64,000 bases of DNA from Drosophila miranda (taxonomy: Eukaryota; Arthropoda; Insecta; Diptera; Drosophilidae), in NCBI RefSeq assembly GCF_003369915.1, contig NC_046677.1:4588001-4652000 (forward strand), read 5' to 3'. Position numbers and translations under genes: made by a program. How positions within the stretch are numbered: the stretch's first letter is position 1; each line of letters opens with the position of its first letter. The notes under the pieces were generated by a model that was given only the letters and a program-made list of their open reading frames with translations, was not told where the DNA came from and did no database searches. Positions 1 through 11,848 of this stretch are shown piece by piece.

Positions 1-1379
1 AAGCGAACGGAACGAAGGAAGGATAAAGGAGAAATTATGTAGTCAGGTGGAATTTTTGTAATCTTTATATATTGGTAGTTTGTATACAAAAAGAAAGGCG
101 AGAAAAACGTCAAAACGGAAACAAGGCACGCACCCCCCTTTATGTATTTGTAACCACCATGCCCGGCCACTCAAATCGTTGTGGGCTTGGATTTCGTCAT
201 TTGTATGTATTGCGTATTTTTTGTGCCCCCCACACCCACACCCACCCCCAACCCCAGTATTTTCGAATCGTCCCAAATTTTTTTAAAAGAAATTTGATTC
301 AATTCTCGTGCGCGAATATTCCCAGTGCAATACCCGTATTTATGCAATATTTAAACAACAATGATATTATATGTATGTATGTATGTATGTGCTCTACACA
401 CTTTCAGCTAATTGTTAATTAATTTTTAGTGAGAGCTTGACAATGAAAACATCTGCCCAAAAACCCAAACTCATTTCCCAAAGAAATTCTATCGAACAAA
501 GCGACTGGCATTTTATTTTGTAAATGTGCTCGAAAAATGTATTCGTTTTTTTTTTTATATGTAGTATTTTAGACGAAACTTTGTATTGTATTGTATTTTT
601 CAAAAAACGCTAGGCAAAAACCCTATTTAAATATTTATTTATTGTATTTTTTGTGTATTTTAAACTGTATTCGAAACACCCCTCCAATCATCAATTTATT
701 GCAATTTATACTGATAATTTCCACTAAAATTATACATAATACTACTATATATATAAAAATATATGAATTTAACGTATGTATAACTAAACAATGACTTAGA
801 CGACGAAACATACTAAAAGAAGGCGAAAAAACGGAAACCATTTATGGTCTATGAAAAGTAAAGAGAATTTTATAAATGAATGAATGCGGGAGACACAAAG
901 TCCCAGTAAATAAACGAACAAAAAAACACCTAGCAAAGTAATTTAAACGAATACCAAGTCAAGAGTCATGTGGAAAACTAGTTTAATATATTAACAAATT
1001 ATATAAATATAAATGCTAACTCGGAAAAAAGCCAGCAACAAAATAGTACATAATAAAATATAAAAAATAATCCTCCTTACACAGCCACACCACACCACGC
1101 CCACTAAAAACGGAACCCACTAAACGAAACGGTTATGAAGCGGTACAGTTTGTATATTTGCGGTTATATTCAAGCCACACTTGTTATGCCATGCAGCATT
1201 TTGCTGCACGCATAATCTATCCCAGTTGACAAGCAAATAATACAAAATAACGAAAACGAAAAATGAAAATGAAAATGTTGAACATACAAACAATTTAGCA
1301 GTTAAATAATAAAAAGCAAACAAAAAGCGGAAATATACATAAATATATGAAATAAATAAAACTCAAATTCAATCAAAGT
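1..1379. other. AT-rich non-coding stretch, 3'-UTR-like
   Basis: No convincing coding region is visible. The stretch is A/T-rich, has a TATG tetranucleotide run at 371-390 and long A-rich tracts, and ends with overlapping AATAAA hexamers at 1351-1360. That composition resembles a long Drosophila 3' UTR of a plus-strand gene lying to the left of the window. This is inference from texture only; no upstream exon is in view. Confidence 0.3.
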
Positions 1380-1685
1380 GGTTTCTCTTTTTTATAGATG
1401 GATTTTGGGAACTTGGCACCTGCTGAAGAAAGACAGAAAGAAACAGGCATTGTTTTTATGATTTGGTATTAGATATTTATGGCTCATTTTCTCTACTACT
1501 GACTACTTTTCTTTACTACTGACACTTTCATAATTGTAATCTTCGAGGACGTGCCAAAACCTTTAGCCGTATTGGTAAATGCTCCTAATATCGTGAAAAA
1601 TACACTCGATGGACCGCGATTTATCAAGAATTTACGAGTTGAAAATATTTGGCGTTGGGAAATGGTTATTTTTTAATGGCATTTT
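1380..1685. other. Intergenic, nothing recognised
   Basis: No gene or repeat is recognised between the poly(A)-like signals and the start of homology to repeat A near 1686. Confidence 0.5.
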
Positions 1686-2768
1686 TAGGAAGAGCTAGCT
1701 GGAAATTATTTTCAACGGAAATTTAATTCAAATTTGGTTAATAGTTTTCGAGCTCGAATAAAATTATCAATTTATCAATTATCAAAAGATCAATTAATCC
1801 ATGCATATGCACCAATATGATATAGTGATCAAATTTGGACGAAATCGTTGTTGGGAACAACAAGTTTCTCCACGATTACCTTGTTCTTTTTATCAAATAT
1901 ATTTCCCCCCGAAAAACACAGAAACAAGCAATCCATGCCCAACGAAACCCCAGTTGTCAAATTCATCAACGTGTGAGAATACTGAAAAATTATCAGTATT
2001 ATTCGGTGTGGAGAGCTGGAACAAGCAACACAAAAATTCTAAATTTTCCAAGTTTTATTCGGTTTAAATTTTGACTAGAGATTAAGAATAAAGTGAAATT
2101 ATGTTTAAGCTAATTTAAGAAAAAAGTGAAAAACAAAAACACAAACAGAACCAAACAAAAAAAGACAGTGAAAAGAAAACAAAAGAGGTTCGTTTAGTAA
2201 GAAAGCATTTAGTTCCTGCTCGAGTAATAAGTTCACTCTATTTAGCCGCCTCCGTCCCTAAGGCTATACTTAGGTCTCTGTAGACAACACAAACCAACCA
2301 ACAGTGGCTGCTGCATATTCTTTAAGACCGATTTCCAATTACACCCGAATCAATAGAATAACAACTAAAAGGCTTGTGCGGTAAGAAACAATTAATTAAG
2401 TTAATATCCACCATACTACGTACATGTATAATCCAACAGATTCAGCGTGGTGCTACTCTGATGTCTCCGTCGTTGTCCAATCAACGACGGCGATGCTCTT
2501 CACTCACTTCACACACTTTTGCTGAACTGACAGCAGACTGGCTTGTATATTAATGAATGAACCCTACAAATCATACATATATTTTGATAATTACACATAT
2601 TCTATTTTGATACTAATAATCATATATTTTTATACCAAAAACAAAGGGATTGTCAACTTATTTCATAGAGAATTGGGTGACAAAAAAAGCGGGGCATGGC
2701 GCTAGATTAGATTTATAAATAATCCCCGAAGGCCTGGAATAATTCACTAATTGTTTGATTGATAGATC
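1686..2768 (+). repeat. Repeat A, copy 1 (truncated at its right end)
   Basis: This matches 6543-7650 and 15334-16440. Similarity starts at AGGAAGAGCTAG. It is patchy up to about 1860 and nearly base-for-base from there to 2768. The copy stops abruptly at GATAGATC, where retrotransposon R1 begins, whereas copies 2 and 3 continue for about 100 bp more. It contains an A-rich tract and an imperfect palindrome around GTCTCCGTCGTTG. No long reading frame or clear termini are seen, so the family is unidentified. Confidence 0.8.
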
Positions 2769-3055
2769 TCTGGTCTGATGAGCTCGTGAGGTGGCTCAAA
2801 GGGGGCCTAGCTGAGGCCACCGGACGGGTCGCAGGTTGCGGATAGCGAACGACCTACCTATATACAGGTCATATAGGTAGGTCAGCTGCGAATAATCGGA
2901 CATCCCTAGGGAGAGTACCGAAAATAAGCAGCCCCGGACAGCCAGCGGGTGTTCGCGAAGTAGCAACACTGACGATGCGCTTGTGGTGCCGCCTCGTATA
3001 AGTAGCTCACACACTCCCCTATCCCTACACACTACCTACCCACATCCCAACCCTT

Positions 3056-4470
3056 ATGCCTTATCCGGGCAACGTGGATCTCTGCCCGGACGGACCGTAC
3101 CCCTTCTCTGCAGCTCGTGGGAAAAGAATGGAAGAATTTAAAAACAAAAAAAATGAGTCTGGCACTCCCCAAATGCCAACAGGGAGCAATCCCAAACAGG
3201 GGAAGGCAGCGGCCCAAAGGCCTGGCCCGACCCGCAAATCAGCAGGGAAAACCTGCGCGGCGGAAGATGCTAGGGAGAGCCCAAAGGGGTCCCATCCCGG
3301 TGTCGGGGTGGGTGGTGAATTGGCTCCCAAAACCGATACCTTGGCAGAGTGGCTATGCAATCCTGCGGCTGGTCTGCCTGCTGGTAAAGTGGCGGGTGAT
3401 GAGTCACCATCTACTAGTGTCCAAGCCAAATCTTTTACATATGCCGATAGAAGGAGTGCTGGCAATATACTCCGTCGGCAGAACGCAAGACAGATGTCCA
3501 GCCCGACGGACAAATGGATAAAGAAGGTTGAGTGGGCCTCGAAGGTGCTGCCGAACTTTGGCAAGGAAGCACCGAAGAAGGAAGCCCCTCAGCCAAAAAG
3601 GCAGCGCTCACAAGAGACTCCGGGGCCGACACCGAAGCGCTCCAGAGTGCTGCCTAACACATCATTCGCGCAGATTGCCAGAGAAAGGACGCTGATTGGC
3701 GTCCTGGACAAAGGCAGCGCGGACTCCCGGATACCTAGAAACCAGTGGAAGTGGGTGGAAGCGGCACTGGCCGACCGCTGCTTCGAACTGCTGGAAAAGC
3801 AGCCTGGACCCCCCCCCCCCCCCCCATGGACATGGGCTGGTACCAGGGCTGCATAAAAATCGAAGCCTGTGAAGACGAGCGCTCCGTACAGCTGTACAAA
3901 GCAGCGGTAGCGCAAGTCGGGGAAGTCTACCCAGGGGCGAAGCTCGTCGCTGTAGACTGGAGCGAAGTGCCCAGTAGACCAAGGGCGAGAGTCTGGGTGC
4001 CCGCCTCCATGAAGGAGCCGGAGCGCATCCTAAAAATGTTGCAAAGATGCAACCCCCACCTCCCAACAGCGGATTGGAAGGTGGTCAAAGTTGAGACGAC
4101 ACAGGGCCCCACAAACCAGGCGGTGGTCGTCCTCAACAAAGAGTCGCTGGCCCCGATTGAGGCTGCCAAAGGCGAGCTCAATTTTGGGTTCAGCTCTGTG
4201 ACCGTAAAGGTCTACAAGTCGGATGCGGCGGCCGAGGCACGTCCTGTCGACAAGCCAGTCGAGCAGGACGCTGCCTCGGAGATCGAAGCACCCGACGATC
4301 ACACAGAGATAGACCCAGAGGGCTACTCCACCGATGGCACGCTGAGATGCGACTTCGAGGCGATGTGTTGCCACGAGGAAGTCGAGGACGATCCGGATGC
4401 CGACATTACAGTGGTGGAGAACACTAAGGATGTCCTTGAGGCTCCTTCAGATCAATCTCCACCACTGTAA
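3056..4470 (+). pseudogene. R1 ORF1, frameshifted at a poly-C tract
   Basis: This is the same protein as the intact 470-codon ORF1 of R2, but broken in two. The first half (3056-3856) is in one frame and the second half (from about 3826 to 4470) is in another. The break is a run of 17 C at 3809-3825, where R2 has about 10 C followed by GTCTGCAAAGACATGG. C-tract expansion and loss of a few bases moved the frame. The rest of the sequence differs from R2 by only a few bases, so the damage is recent. Confidence 0.85.
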
Positions 4471-6183
4471 AGCAGCATCCGCTGCTCTTGTACTCCGCCT
4501 CGAAGAGAGCGGAGCAGACGTAGCCCTGATCCAGGAACCTTGGATAGTGGGAGACAAGGTTTGTGGACTAGGGTCGAAGGAGTACAAGATAATTGTAGCA
4601 ACATGAAGGTAAAACCCGCACCTGCATTCTCGCCAGAAAGCACCTTAATATCTTTCTGCTCCATAATTATAGCGATAGCGACAACATGGCGGCAAGCCTA
4701 GAGCTGAAAGGGACACATCTAAGGCTGATGTCGTCCTACATGGCCCATGAGGGAAACTATCCTCCCAACGACCTGGTTCGCAAACTAGTCAGCGACAGCG
4801 AGAGGTCGGACATAGACCTATTAATAGGTTGCGATGCCAACGCTCACCACACTCAATGGGGGAGCTCGAACACAAATGTAAGGGCTGAGTCACTTTTCAG
4901 CTTCATCCTTAACTCAAATCTATTTATTTGTAATCGGGGCAACGACCCCACTTTTATAATTAAAAATCGACAGGAGGTTATTGACATAACCCTAGTGTCT
5001 TCCAACCTGTTAGACATAGTCAAGAGTTGGCAAGTCCTTGATGACCACTCTTTCTCTGACCACAGATACATCGAGACCACACTATCCCTCGAGTGTCCGA
5101 AACCTAAGGACTATATTAATCCCAGGAAAGCCAACTGGGAAAAATATAGCTCAGCCCTGGAGGACTTACTCCCCTCCAAAGCACCATCATGCCCTGACAC
5201 AAAAGACGACCTAGATCGCCTAGTGAACAGGTTCATAGAGGCATGCAACAAAGCCTTCGCGGCAGCGTGCCCCTCTAGCAAACCTAGGGGGAAAAAGAAA
5301 CCCCCCTGGTGGTCAAAACAAATAGACATCCTACGTAAAAGCTGCAGGACCCTCTTCAACAGGGCCAAAAGCGCGAACGAGGAGAGCCACTGGGCAGACT
5401 ACAAAATCAGTCTGTCACTATATAAAAAGGAAACAAGGAAAGCAAAAAGGGCCTCTTGGCAAAAATTTTGCTCGGAAATTGAGGAAACGTCAGAGGCCGC
5501 AAGGCTTCGCAAGATTCTCTCAAAAACTAACCCCTCGGTAGGGTATCTTAAAAGGAATCGCTAAGCGCGATTTCCTCGAACTCGGCCACCGTGGTAGACT
5601 GCCGCAAATCTCTGCACGAGATGGCTCAGCAATTTGCTATTAGCCTGATTTGGGTCCCGGGCCACCGGGACATCGAGGGCAACTGTATAGCGGACGAGCT
5701 GGCCAGATCTGGCACTACAATCCCCCTTCTCCAAGACAAGGAGGATATCTGTATGCCAATGGCCACCTGTAAGCTCATTATAAGGGAGCAATACAAGCGA
5801 CTAAAAAACGATATGTGGCAAACAGTGCCACGATGTCGCACAACTCGGCAAACATGGCCGACCATGGACATGAAGCGCACCTCCGAGCTCCTCAAGTTAA
5901 GCAGGAAAAGGTGCAGCGTAGTCACACGTTCCCTCACGGGACACTGGCTAATAGGCACCCACGCTAACAGGCTGGGGGCCCCACATAACGATTTTTTCGC
6001 AGCTGTAGAGACGAGGAAGAGGAGGAGACAGTGGAACATCTGTTCTGCTCCTGCCCAGCTCTCAGCAGAAGAAGGCTACAGCACCTGGGCTCAGCCTTTC
6101 TACACGACATCTCAGAGATGTCCAAACTATGTCCCAGGAGGATAGCGAACTTTGTGAGAGCATTTGGATGGGATAATTGCTGA
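4397..6183 (+). pseudogene. R1 ORF2 remnant: endonuclease and RNase H, no reverse transcriptase
   Basis: The frame opens inside the end of ORF1 (about 73-nt overlap) with an APE-type endonuclease start containing QINLHH and LIQEPW. A stop at about 4604 and a frame shift break it, and the endonuclease then continues in another frame to 5564 with IGCDANAHH and FSDHRY. The whole reverse transcriptase is missing. The next recognisable segment (about 5580 on) is the C-terminal half of RNase H, with WVPGHRDIEG and ADELARSG. Another shift near 5997 precedes a Cys/His tail (EHLFCSCPAL). All these breaks are also in R2, so they predate the duplication. Confidence 0.85.
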
Positions 6184-6299
6184 CAGGAAGTCTCACAACG
6201 CAGGAAGGAAATGATCCTATGCGGTATCACAGCGGCCGAAATCGGCCTAAGTGTGACGGGTTCCGAGCGAGCCCGGCAGCCGCCTCAACCTAACCTAAC

Positions 6300-7757
6300 A
6301 TATTCCGTCGAATATTCCCAGCTATATAGAACATTTAGCCATGCCCACATGGTTTTATACGATTGATGATACTGTTTGCAGATTGTTGAGGCAGGTTTTT
6401 TTAACTTAAAAATAATTAAATCAACTAAATTAATCAATTCTCATAAGACTGTTAAATTTGTAAGAGAGATATTAAATTTGTATTTTTATTTTTGGGCAAA
6501 AACATGACAACTACACTGAGATGTTTTCCTCACGGAGGCACCTGCCGAGAGGAAGAGCTAGATGGAAATTATTTTCAAACGAAATTTAATTCAAATATGC
6601 TGATTAGTTTTCAGGCTCGAATAATATGATATATCCTTGAAGATCAATAACTCGTACAAACATATGTCCATGCATACGAGCCATATGATATACATATGAT
6701 ATAGTGCTCCAATTTTGACGAAATCGTTGTTGGGAACAAACATGTTTCTCCACGATTACCTTGTTCTTTTTATCAAATATATTTCCCCCCGAAAAACACA
6801 GAAACAAGCAATCCATGCCCAACGAAACCCCAGTTGTCAAATTCATCAACGTTTGAGAATACTGAAAAATTATCAGTATTATTCGGTGTGGAGGGCTGGA
6901 ACAAGCAACACAAAAATTCTAAATTTTCCAAGTTTTATTCGGTTTAAATTTTGACTAGAGATTAAGAATAAAGTGAAATTATGTTTAAGCTAATTTAAGA
7001 AAAAAGTGAAAAACAAAAACACAAACAGAACCAAACAAAAAAAGACAGTGAAAAGAAAACAAAAGAGGTTCGTTTTGTAAGAAAGCATTTAGTTCCTGCT
7101 CGAGTAATAAGTTCACTCTATTTAGCCGCCTCCGTCCCTAAGGCTATACTTAGGTCTCTGTAGACAACACAAACCAACCAACAGTGGCTGCTGCATATTC
7201 TGTAAGACCGATTTCCAATTACACCCGAATCAATAGAATAACAACTAAAAGGCTTGTGCGGTAAGAAACAATTAATTAAGTTAATATCCACCATACTACG
7301 TACATGTATAATCCAACAGATTCAGCGTGGTGCTACTCTGATGTCTCCGTCGTTGTCCAATCAACGACGGCGATGCTCTTCACTCACTTAACACACTTTT
7401 GCTGAACTGACAGCAGACTGGCTTGTATATTAATGAATGAACCCTACAAATCATACATATTTTTTGATAATTACACATATTCTATTTTGATACTAATAAT
7501 CATATATTTTTATACCAAAAACAAAGGGATTTCAACTTATTTCATAGAGAATTGGGTGACAAAAAAAGCGGGGCATGGCGCTAGATTAGATTTATAAATA
7601 ATGCCCGAAGGCCTGGAATAATTCACTAATTGTTTGATTGATAGATGATTAATTCTGACGCAATATCCAGTGTGCAAATCCATATCCAAAATCCATGTTT
7701 TTGCTTCAAAAACTAAACCAAAAGTCGCACTTTTAAAGTTGATTGTCATGTACTTTC
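6300..7757 (+). repeat. Right flank of R1 plus repeat A, copy 2
   Basis: This is collinear and nearly identical with 15091-16537. From 6300 to about 6540 it carries a unit starting ATATTCCGTCGAATATTCCC that is related to decayed units at about 10110 and 10870. From 6543 it is repeat A. Identity with copy 3 is almost complete to about 7640, then falls visibly over the last 110 bp and ends near TGTACTTTCTG. Such an edge is what a gene-conversion or duplication tract boundary would leave. Confidence 0.8.
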
Positions 7758-8343
7758 TGGACATTCAAAATTGAAGTATTTCTCCGCTTTATGACAAAAT
7801 TTTAAGAAGTGAAATGGATCATCGCCCTACATAGATAGAGCCATCTGTGCAGTTGGAAGTCTCTCAGGAATCTCTCGCCATAATGAATTCTGAGGACATT
7901 CCTAGGAAAAGAGAATACATTTTTAACAGCGCAGAAGTGTTCTTTTGGTTCTTTAAGAGTCACCAGCGGAAGAACTTTAGAGTTCAGATGGGCTCCGTCA
8001 CACGATACCATTTTAATATACTATTAATTTTCGCCTGGAAATGCCCACTTTCTTATTTATCTAAAAACTGACTCAACAAATTTTTACAAGTTTTATTCCT
8101 AGATATTTCATTTGTGTACAAATATTTCATACAGGTTTGTTTCTTCGGTTTCGCAATTGCAGAAAACGAGAAGATTTTCCCCTGTTATATTGAAGATTAC
8201 TTTGTTTCTCGGTGAGGCCGTGTTATTTCTGAGACTGTATCTTATCCAGCAACCCATTTCACTCTCTGAAGAGCAAAGATTTTGATTGGGTTTTTTAAAT
8301 GGAAAGAATTTGTATAATCTATAGGAAATTTACACATATTTTT
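7758..8343. other. Intergenic / Aatf 3' flank
   Basis: No gene is recognised here. It lies just downstream of the Aatf stop codon on the minus strand and probably contains that gene's 3' UTR. A minus-strand AATAAA occurs at 8092-8097, but nothing shows that it is the site used. Confidence 0.4.
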
Positions 8344-9910
8344 CTAGACAAACAACGATTTATACAGCTCGGACTTGGAGCTTTCCGTCCACTCGTTAGC
8401 CTCGTTCGGAGCCATGAAATTTGTGAGCTTATTGTGCACCACATAGCTGCAAGAATAGCAGGGTGTTTAGTAGAGGTTTCAACTCTCTATTGGCTTCAAT
8501 TACTTACCGCAACTTGCGCCCCTTGCTGGCTCTGGTGTCCACCTTTTTCTTCATCTTCTGACGCAACTTCTGCAGCTCCACAAACTGTTTGGTGATCTCA
8601 CTCATGTTCGATGAGGTGCTGGCCTTGTATTCAATCAATTCGCGCAGCTGCTGATGGTAGAAGTCGCTGTCGTCGTAGACATGGGCCTGCCGCTGCGGTG
8701 GTTCATTTTTTTGCTGCTGCTTCTCTGGCTGGATGTTGCTCTTCAGCGTCTGGGATTTCTCAACGAGTGCCTCACGATTGGCCAACGCACTGTCGATCTT
8801 CTTGATGATGTCGTAGTCCTCCTGCAGCGACTTTCGCTTCAGACCCGCTCCTGGCGTCAAGAGTTTCGTGCGATCGTCCCACTTGAGCAACACTTCATTG
8901 CGGTAGCCCGACATGTTCTCGAAGTTGCTTTGCAGGATATTCGCAAAGACCTTCAATGGTGGTTCTGTGTCCTCCGATGACACTGTCTTTCGCTTGACCG
9001 ATTTCCTCGTCTCCGAGTTCTGTTGACTGAGCGCCGATTGCAGGGCCAGCAGTTGCTGCAGGAGTTTCGAGGAGCGTTCCCGGGCCTCGCTCAGCACCGA
9101 CTGGAGTTCCTCGTTTTCGGAGCCAACGGTTTTTAGGGTCTCGGGCGGAGGAAGCTGATTCGCTTTGCTGGTGAACTTTTGCGTGTTGATACGCAGCTCG
9201 AGGAGACGTTCCCAGATGCGCAGTTGGTTCTGGACGCAGAGACCTTTTTGGATTTCAGCTTGCGGATTCGATTTGGACATGACATCAGAGGGTTTGATGC
9301 TATCATCAGCCTCTTCACCGTCTTCGTCTTCGTCATCACCATCATCATCATCATCTACATTGTCGTCTTCATCACCGTCGTCCTCCTCGTCGTCGAAATC
9401 TTCATCATCCTCTTCTGCACTATCCACTGCTTCTTCGGTTCCAGATATAAGCTTCTGATTAAAGGAGGACAGTGCATCATCATCATCATCCTCTCCATCA
9501 CTTTCACCATCATCGTTATCATCGTCTCTAGCTAATTTTCCAGCTTTCGCTTTCAATTTCTGATTAAAGGCAGCCAAAGCATCATTCTCTTCATCGCTAT
9601 CGCTGTCTTCATAGGGCACCTCCTCCTCGCTCTGGTCATCCTCCTCCGCCGCCTCCAGTTCCTTCCGACTGCTGATCTTTCCCTTGTAGCGTTCACTCTG
9701 CTCCGACAGCAGCTTCACATTCCGCTTGCGTATGTCCGTGCTCCGGCCATCGGGCAGATCGTATTCGTCTTGCTCAAAATCCACGACGTGCGGCCCAGTG
9801 GCCGCATCAAAGTCCGAGTCTTCCTCCGAATCGCTGCCATTGGGATGCGCCAGCAGTTGGCTGACTTTATCCGCCACTGTTTGTGGCTGTTTCTTTGATT
9901 TTCGTAGCAT
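8344..9910 (-). CDS. Aatf: AATF/Che-1 (Bfr2/Traube) family nucleolar protein
   Basis: CDS is complement(join(8344..8446,8508..9910)), 501 codons. The 61-bp intron (8447-8507) has a GTAAG donor and a TTGCAG acceptor and is needed: without it the frame stops after RKLR, whereas splicing adds YVVHNKLTNFMAPNEANEW and a short tail, the typical end of the Traub domain. The N-terminal half is very acidic, with long Asp/Glu runs at about 90-210, followed by a charged helical AATF domain containing IWERLLELRI and SGYRNEVLLKWDDRTKLL. Family members act in the nucleolus in small-subunit processome assembly, and in mammals in transcription and cell survival. The start codon is the first in frame. The acidic tract is encoded by an ATC/GAT-rich near-microsatellite (9300-9520), which may vary in length. 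Confidence 0.9.
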
Positions 9911-9968
9911 ATTTTTCTATAATTTAATCTATTTTGATTTGGGACCACATGTCAACGTTATTAGGGAT

Positions 9969-10027
9969 CAGTGTGACCGCGGACTTATCTATCAAATATA
10001 CCGTCCGACCGTCAGAAATATACCGAA
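9969..10027 (-). promoter_or_regulatory. Housekeeping-type core promoter of Aatf (Motif 1 + Motif 6)
   Basis: On the minus strand there is an exact Ohler Motif 1 (CGGTCACACTG, 9969-9979, the M1BP site). About 40 bp further upstream lies an exact Motif 6 match (TTCGGTATATTT, 10016-10027), with more GGTATATTT-like copies between them and beyond. This pair is characteristic of TATA-less housekeeping promoters in Drosophila. The site lies about 60-120 bp upstream of the Aatf start codon and is correctly oriented for that gene. Confidence 0.8.
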
Positions 10028-11550
10028 ACATACCGTCTCATTAAAAAAATATACCGTAAATATACTGACGAATTCAAGTTCTATTTTACATATTCCTCGT
10101 TTTTGATCTTCCGTGGAATATTCTCAGCTATATAGCAAATTTAGCCATGCCTACATAATTTTATACGATTCATGCATAATTTTTCTACTTAACTGGCTTA
10201 TTCTAAATACTTGCTCTTATTTACGTAAAAAAAGGTTTTAGCGAAATAGGTCAAAACAAAAATGCGATATTGGATAGTCGTTCATATTGTTCAATTTGTA
10301 TATTCCCTTGAATAATTCTGGCTAACTAAAACCCTTAGTTCTGCTCACATAATTTTAGGCCGTTGATGAATAAATTTTCTTCAAGATTGGCTAGTTTTTA
10401 GTCCTTGCTTTTATTGTATTTTGGCTAAAACAAGGCTTAAAAAAATAGTTCAACAAAAAAACAGTCGCAATGTTGCTGGTATTTGCATACTCATTTGTTG
10501 TCGACCAGGGTATGGGCATTTGTATACCCTATTTCGTTAATATTATATTAAGATACTGTTTTCCAAGCTGCTTTCAAATGTAATTAATAAAGACCTTGTG
10601 TTAGATTGCATTTTTAAGGCCTATTCATGCATTTGATTAGGATTTGTATATAAATCCTGATCCCAGTACCTGTGCTTGGTCTCTGTAGACAGACGATGAG
10701 CTGCAAAATATCGTTTAATACAGAGACTGACTAGTTTCTGCATTAATTAGAGCCTGGGATGACACACATTTCCGAAATTCTATATCATCCACTTCCCCCA
10801 GGGTATGTGATCATGGAATTAGCAATGGGACTCATTTGTTGTGAGCCGGGTATTGCCAAAAATATCTCCCGTTGAATATTACAAGCTATATAAAGTTTTA
10901 GGCTTTGCCCACTTAGCTAAAAGGCTAAAATAGCCTTAAAACAGAGACTAAATTGTTTTTGCCTGGGATGACAAACATTTTCACAATTCTATAATATCCT
11001 TTCCTAGGGTATGCATTGTTGCTTGCATGTTGCCGCAACATGGAACGCGATTTTTGCTCGAATTGACGATTTTCATTAGCCGAAAGCAAAAATCGCGTTG
11101 TCCCGGTTTAACCGGTTCGTAGTTTGGCGGTATATTTGAAAAAACTAAGTTTATATGGATATATTATATGATGTGTATATCAAATACATATTTGAACTAA
11201 CTTATTAGTACCAATTTGTATACTATTTAAAGTGACCAACATGCATGATGGCAGGAAACGGCCGCGACAGAATGTCCGAATCTGTCGTGCTTATATTCCC
11301 CAATAATTGGGCATATTACCCTAAGTCGATATCAAAGTACAGTAATTAAATACATAATTTAAAAGTATGGAATGAGTCTCATTGTTGTCAACCGGGTGAA
11401 AGAGGTCCTTACCCGATTCAAGTTCTATTATCGATACTATCGACTGGATACGAGTGGTGCGCACCAAATATAAATTTTTTGAATGTGAACGACAAGGATT
11501 TAAATGTTGTCAACCAGGCCATTACCGATTCAAAAAAATCATCAATTTTT
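10028..11550. repeat. Array of decayed dispersed-repeat units
   Basis: There is no gene. Several diverged units share landmarks. TTCCGTGGAATATTCTCAGC at about 10110 and CCCGTTGAATATTACAAGC at about 10870 both match the right flank of R1 and R2. Variants of TTTGTTGTCGACCAGGGTA occur near 10493, 10838, 11383 and 11503. AAGTTCTATT recurs near 10075 and 11420. R2 inserted into the last of these units. The family is unidentified; short head-to-tail degenerate units suggest old non-autonomous elements. Confidence 0.6.
11044..11099. repeat. Inverted repeat (15-bp stem) in the repeat array
   Basis: AACGCGATTTTTGCT at 11044-11058 is perfectly complementary to AGCAAAAATCGCGTT at 11085-11099, with a 26-base spacer. 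It is followed by a GGCGGTATATTTG motif like those in the Aatf promoter. It could be the end of a small hairpin element or a recombination product. No function is evident. Confidence 0.7.
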
Positions 11551-11848
11551 ATATTCCGTCGTCTGGTCTGATGAGCTCGTGAGGTGGCTCAAAGGGGGCC
11601 TAGCTGAGGCCACCGGACGGGTCGCAGGTTGCGGATAGCGAACGACCTACCTATATACAGGTCATATAGGTAGGTCAGCTGCGAATAATCGGACATCCCT
11701 AGGGAGAGTACCGAAAATAAGCAGCCCCGGACAGCCAGCGGGTGTTCGCGAAGTAGCAACACTGACGATGCGCTTGTGGTGCCGCCTCGTATAAGTAGCT
11801 CACACACTCCCCTATCCCTACACACTACCTACCCACATCCCAACCCTT

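Larger units (their letters stand above)
2769..6299 (+). mobile_element. Defective LOA-clade non-LTR retrotransposon, copy R1
   Basis: This is a 3.5-kb element with ORF1, a frameshifted endonuclease, no reverse transcriptase, the RNase H tail and a Cys/His tail. It lacks poly(A) and ends in CCTCAACCTAACCTAAC. It starts at the same base (TCTGGTCTGATG) as copy R2 at 11562. Its right flank, ATATTCCGTCG at 6300-6310, is identical to R2's, but its left flank is repeat A, so no target-site duplication surrounds it. R1 is therefore best explained as a segmental copy of R2 plus its right flank. Domain order with C-terminal RNase H fits LOA-clade elements such as bilbo or TRIM. Assignment to a named family is an inference. 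Confidence 0.85.

Noticed and set aside
1801-2074. Short frames in repeat A (about 80 codons, seen again in copies 2 and 3)
   Set aside because: Conserved only because the copies are recent; no domain, and the frame differs at its start between copies.
9165-9535. Plus-strand frames rich in Ser or Ile opposite Aatf
   Set aside because: They are the antisense of the GAT/GAA repeats encoding the acidic tract.
11568-11575. CTGATGAG near the start of the LOA element, like a hammerhead ribozyme core
   Set aside because: No matching GAAA box and no third helix at the right place; the HDV-like arrangement fits better, and even that is partial.
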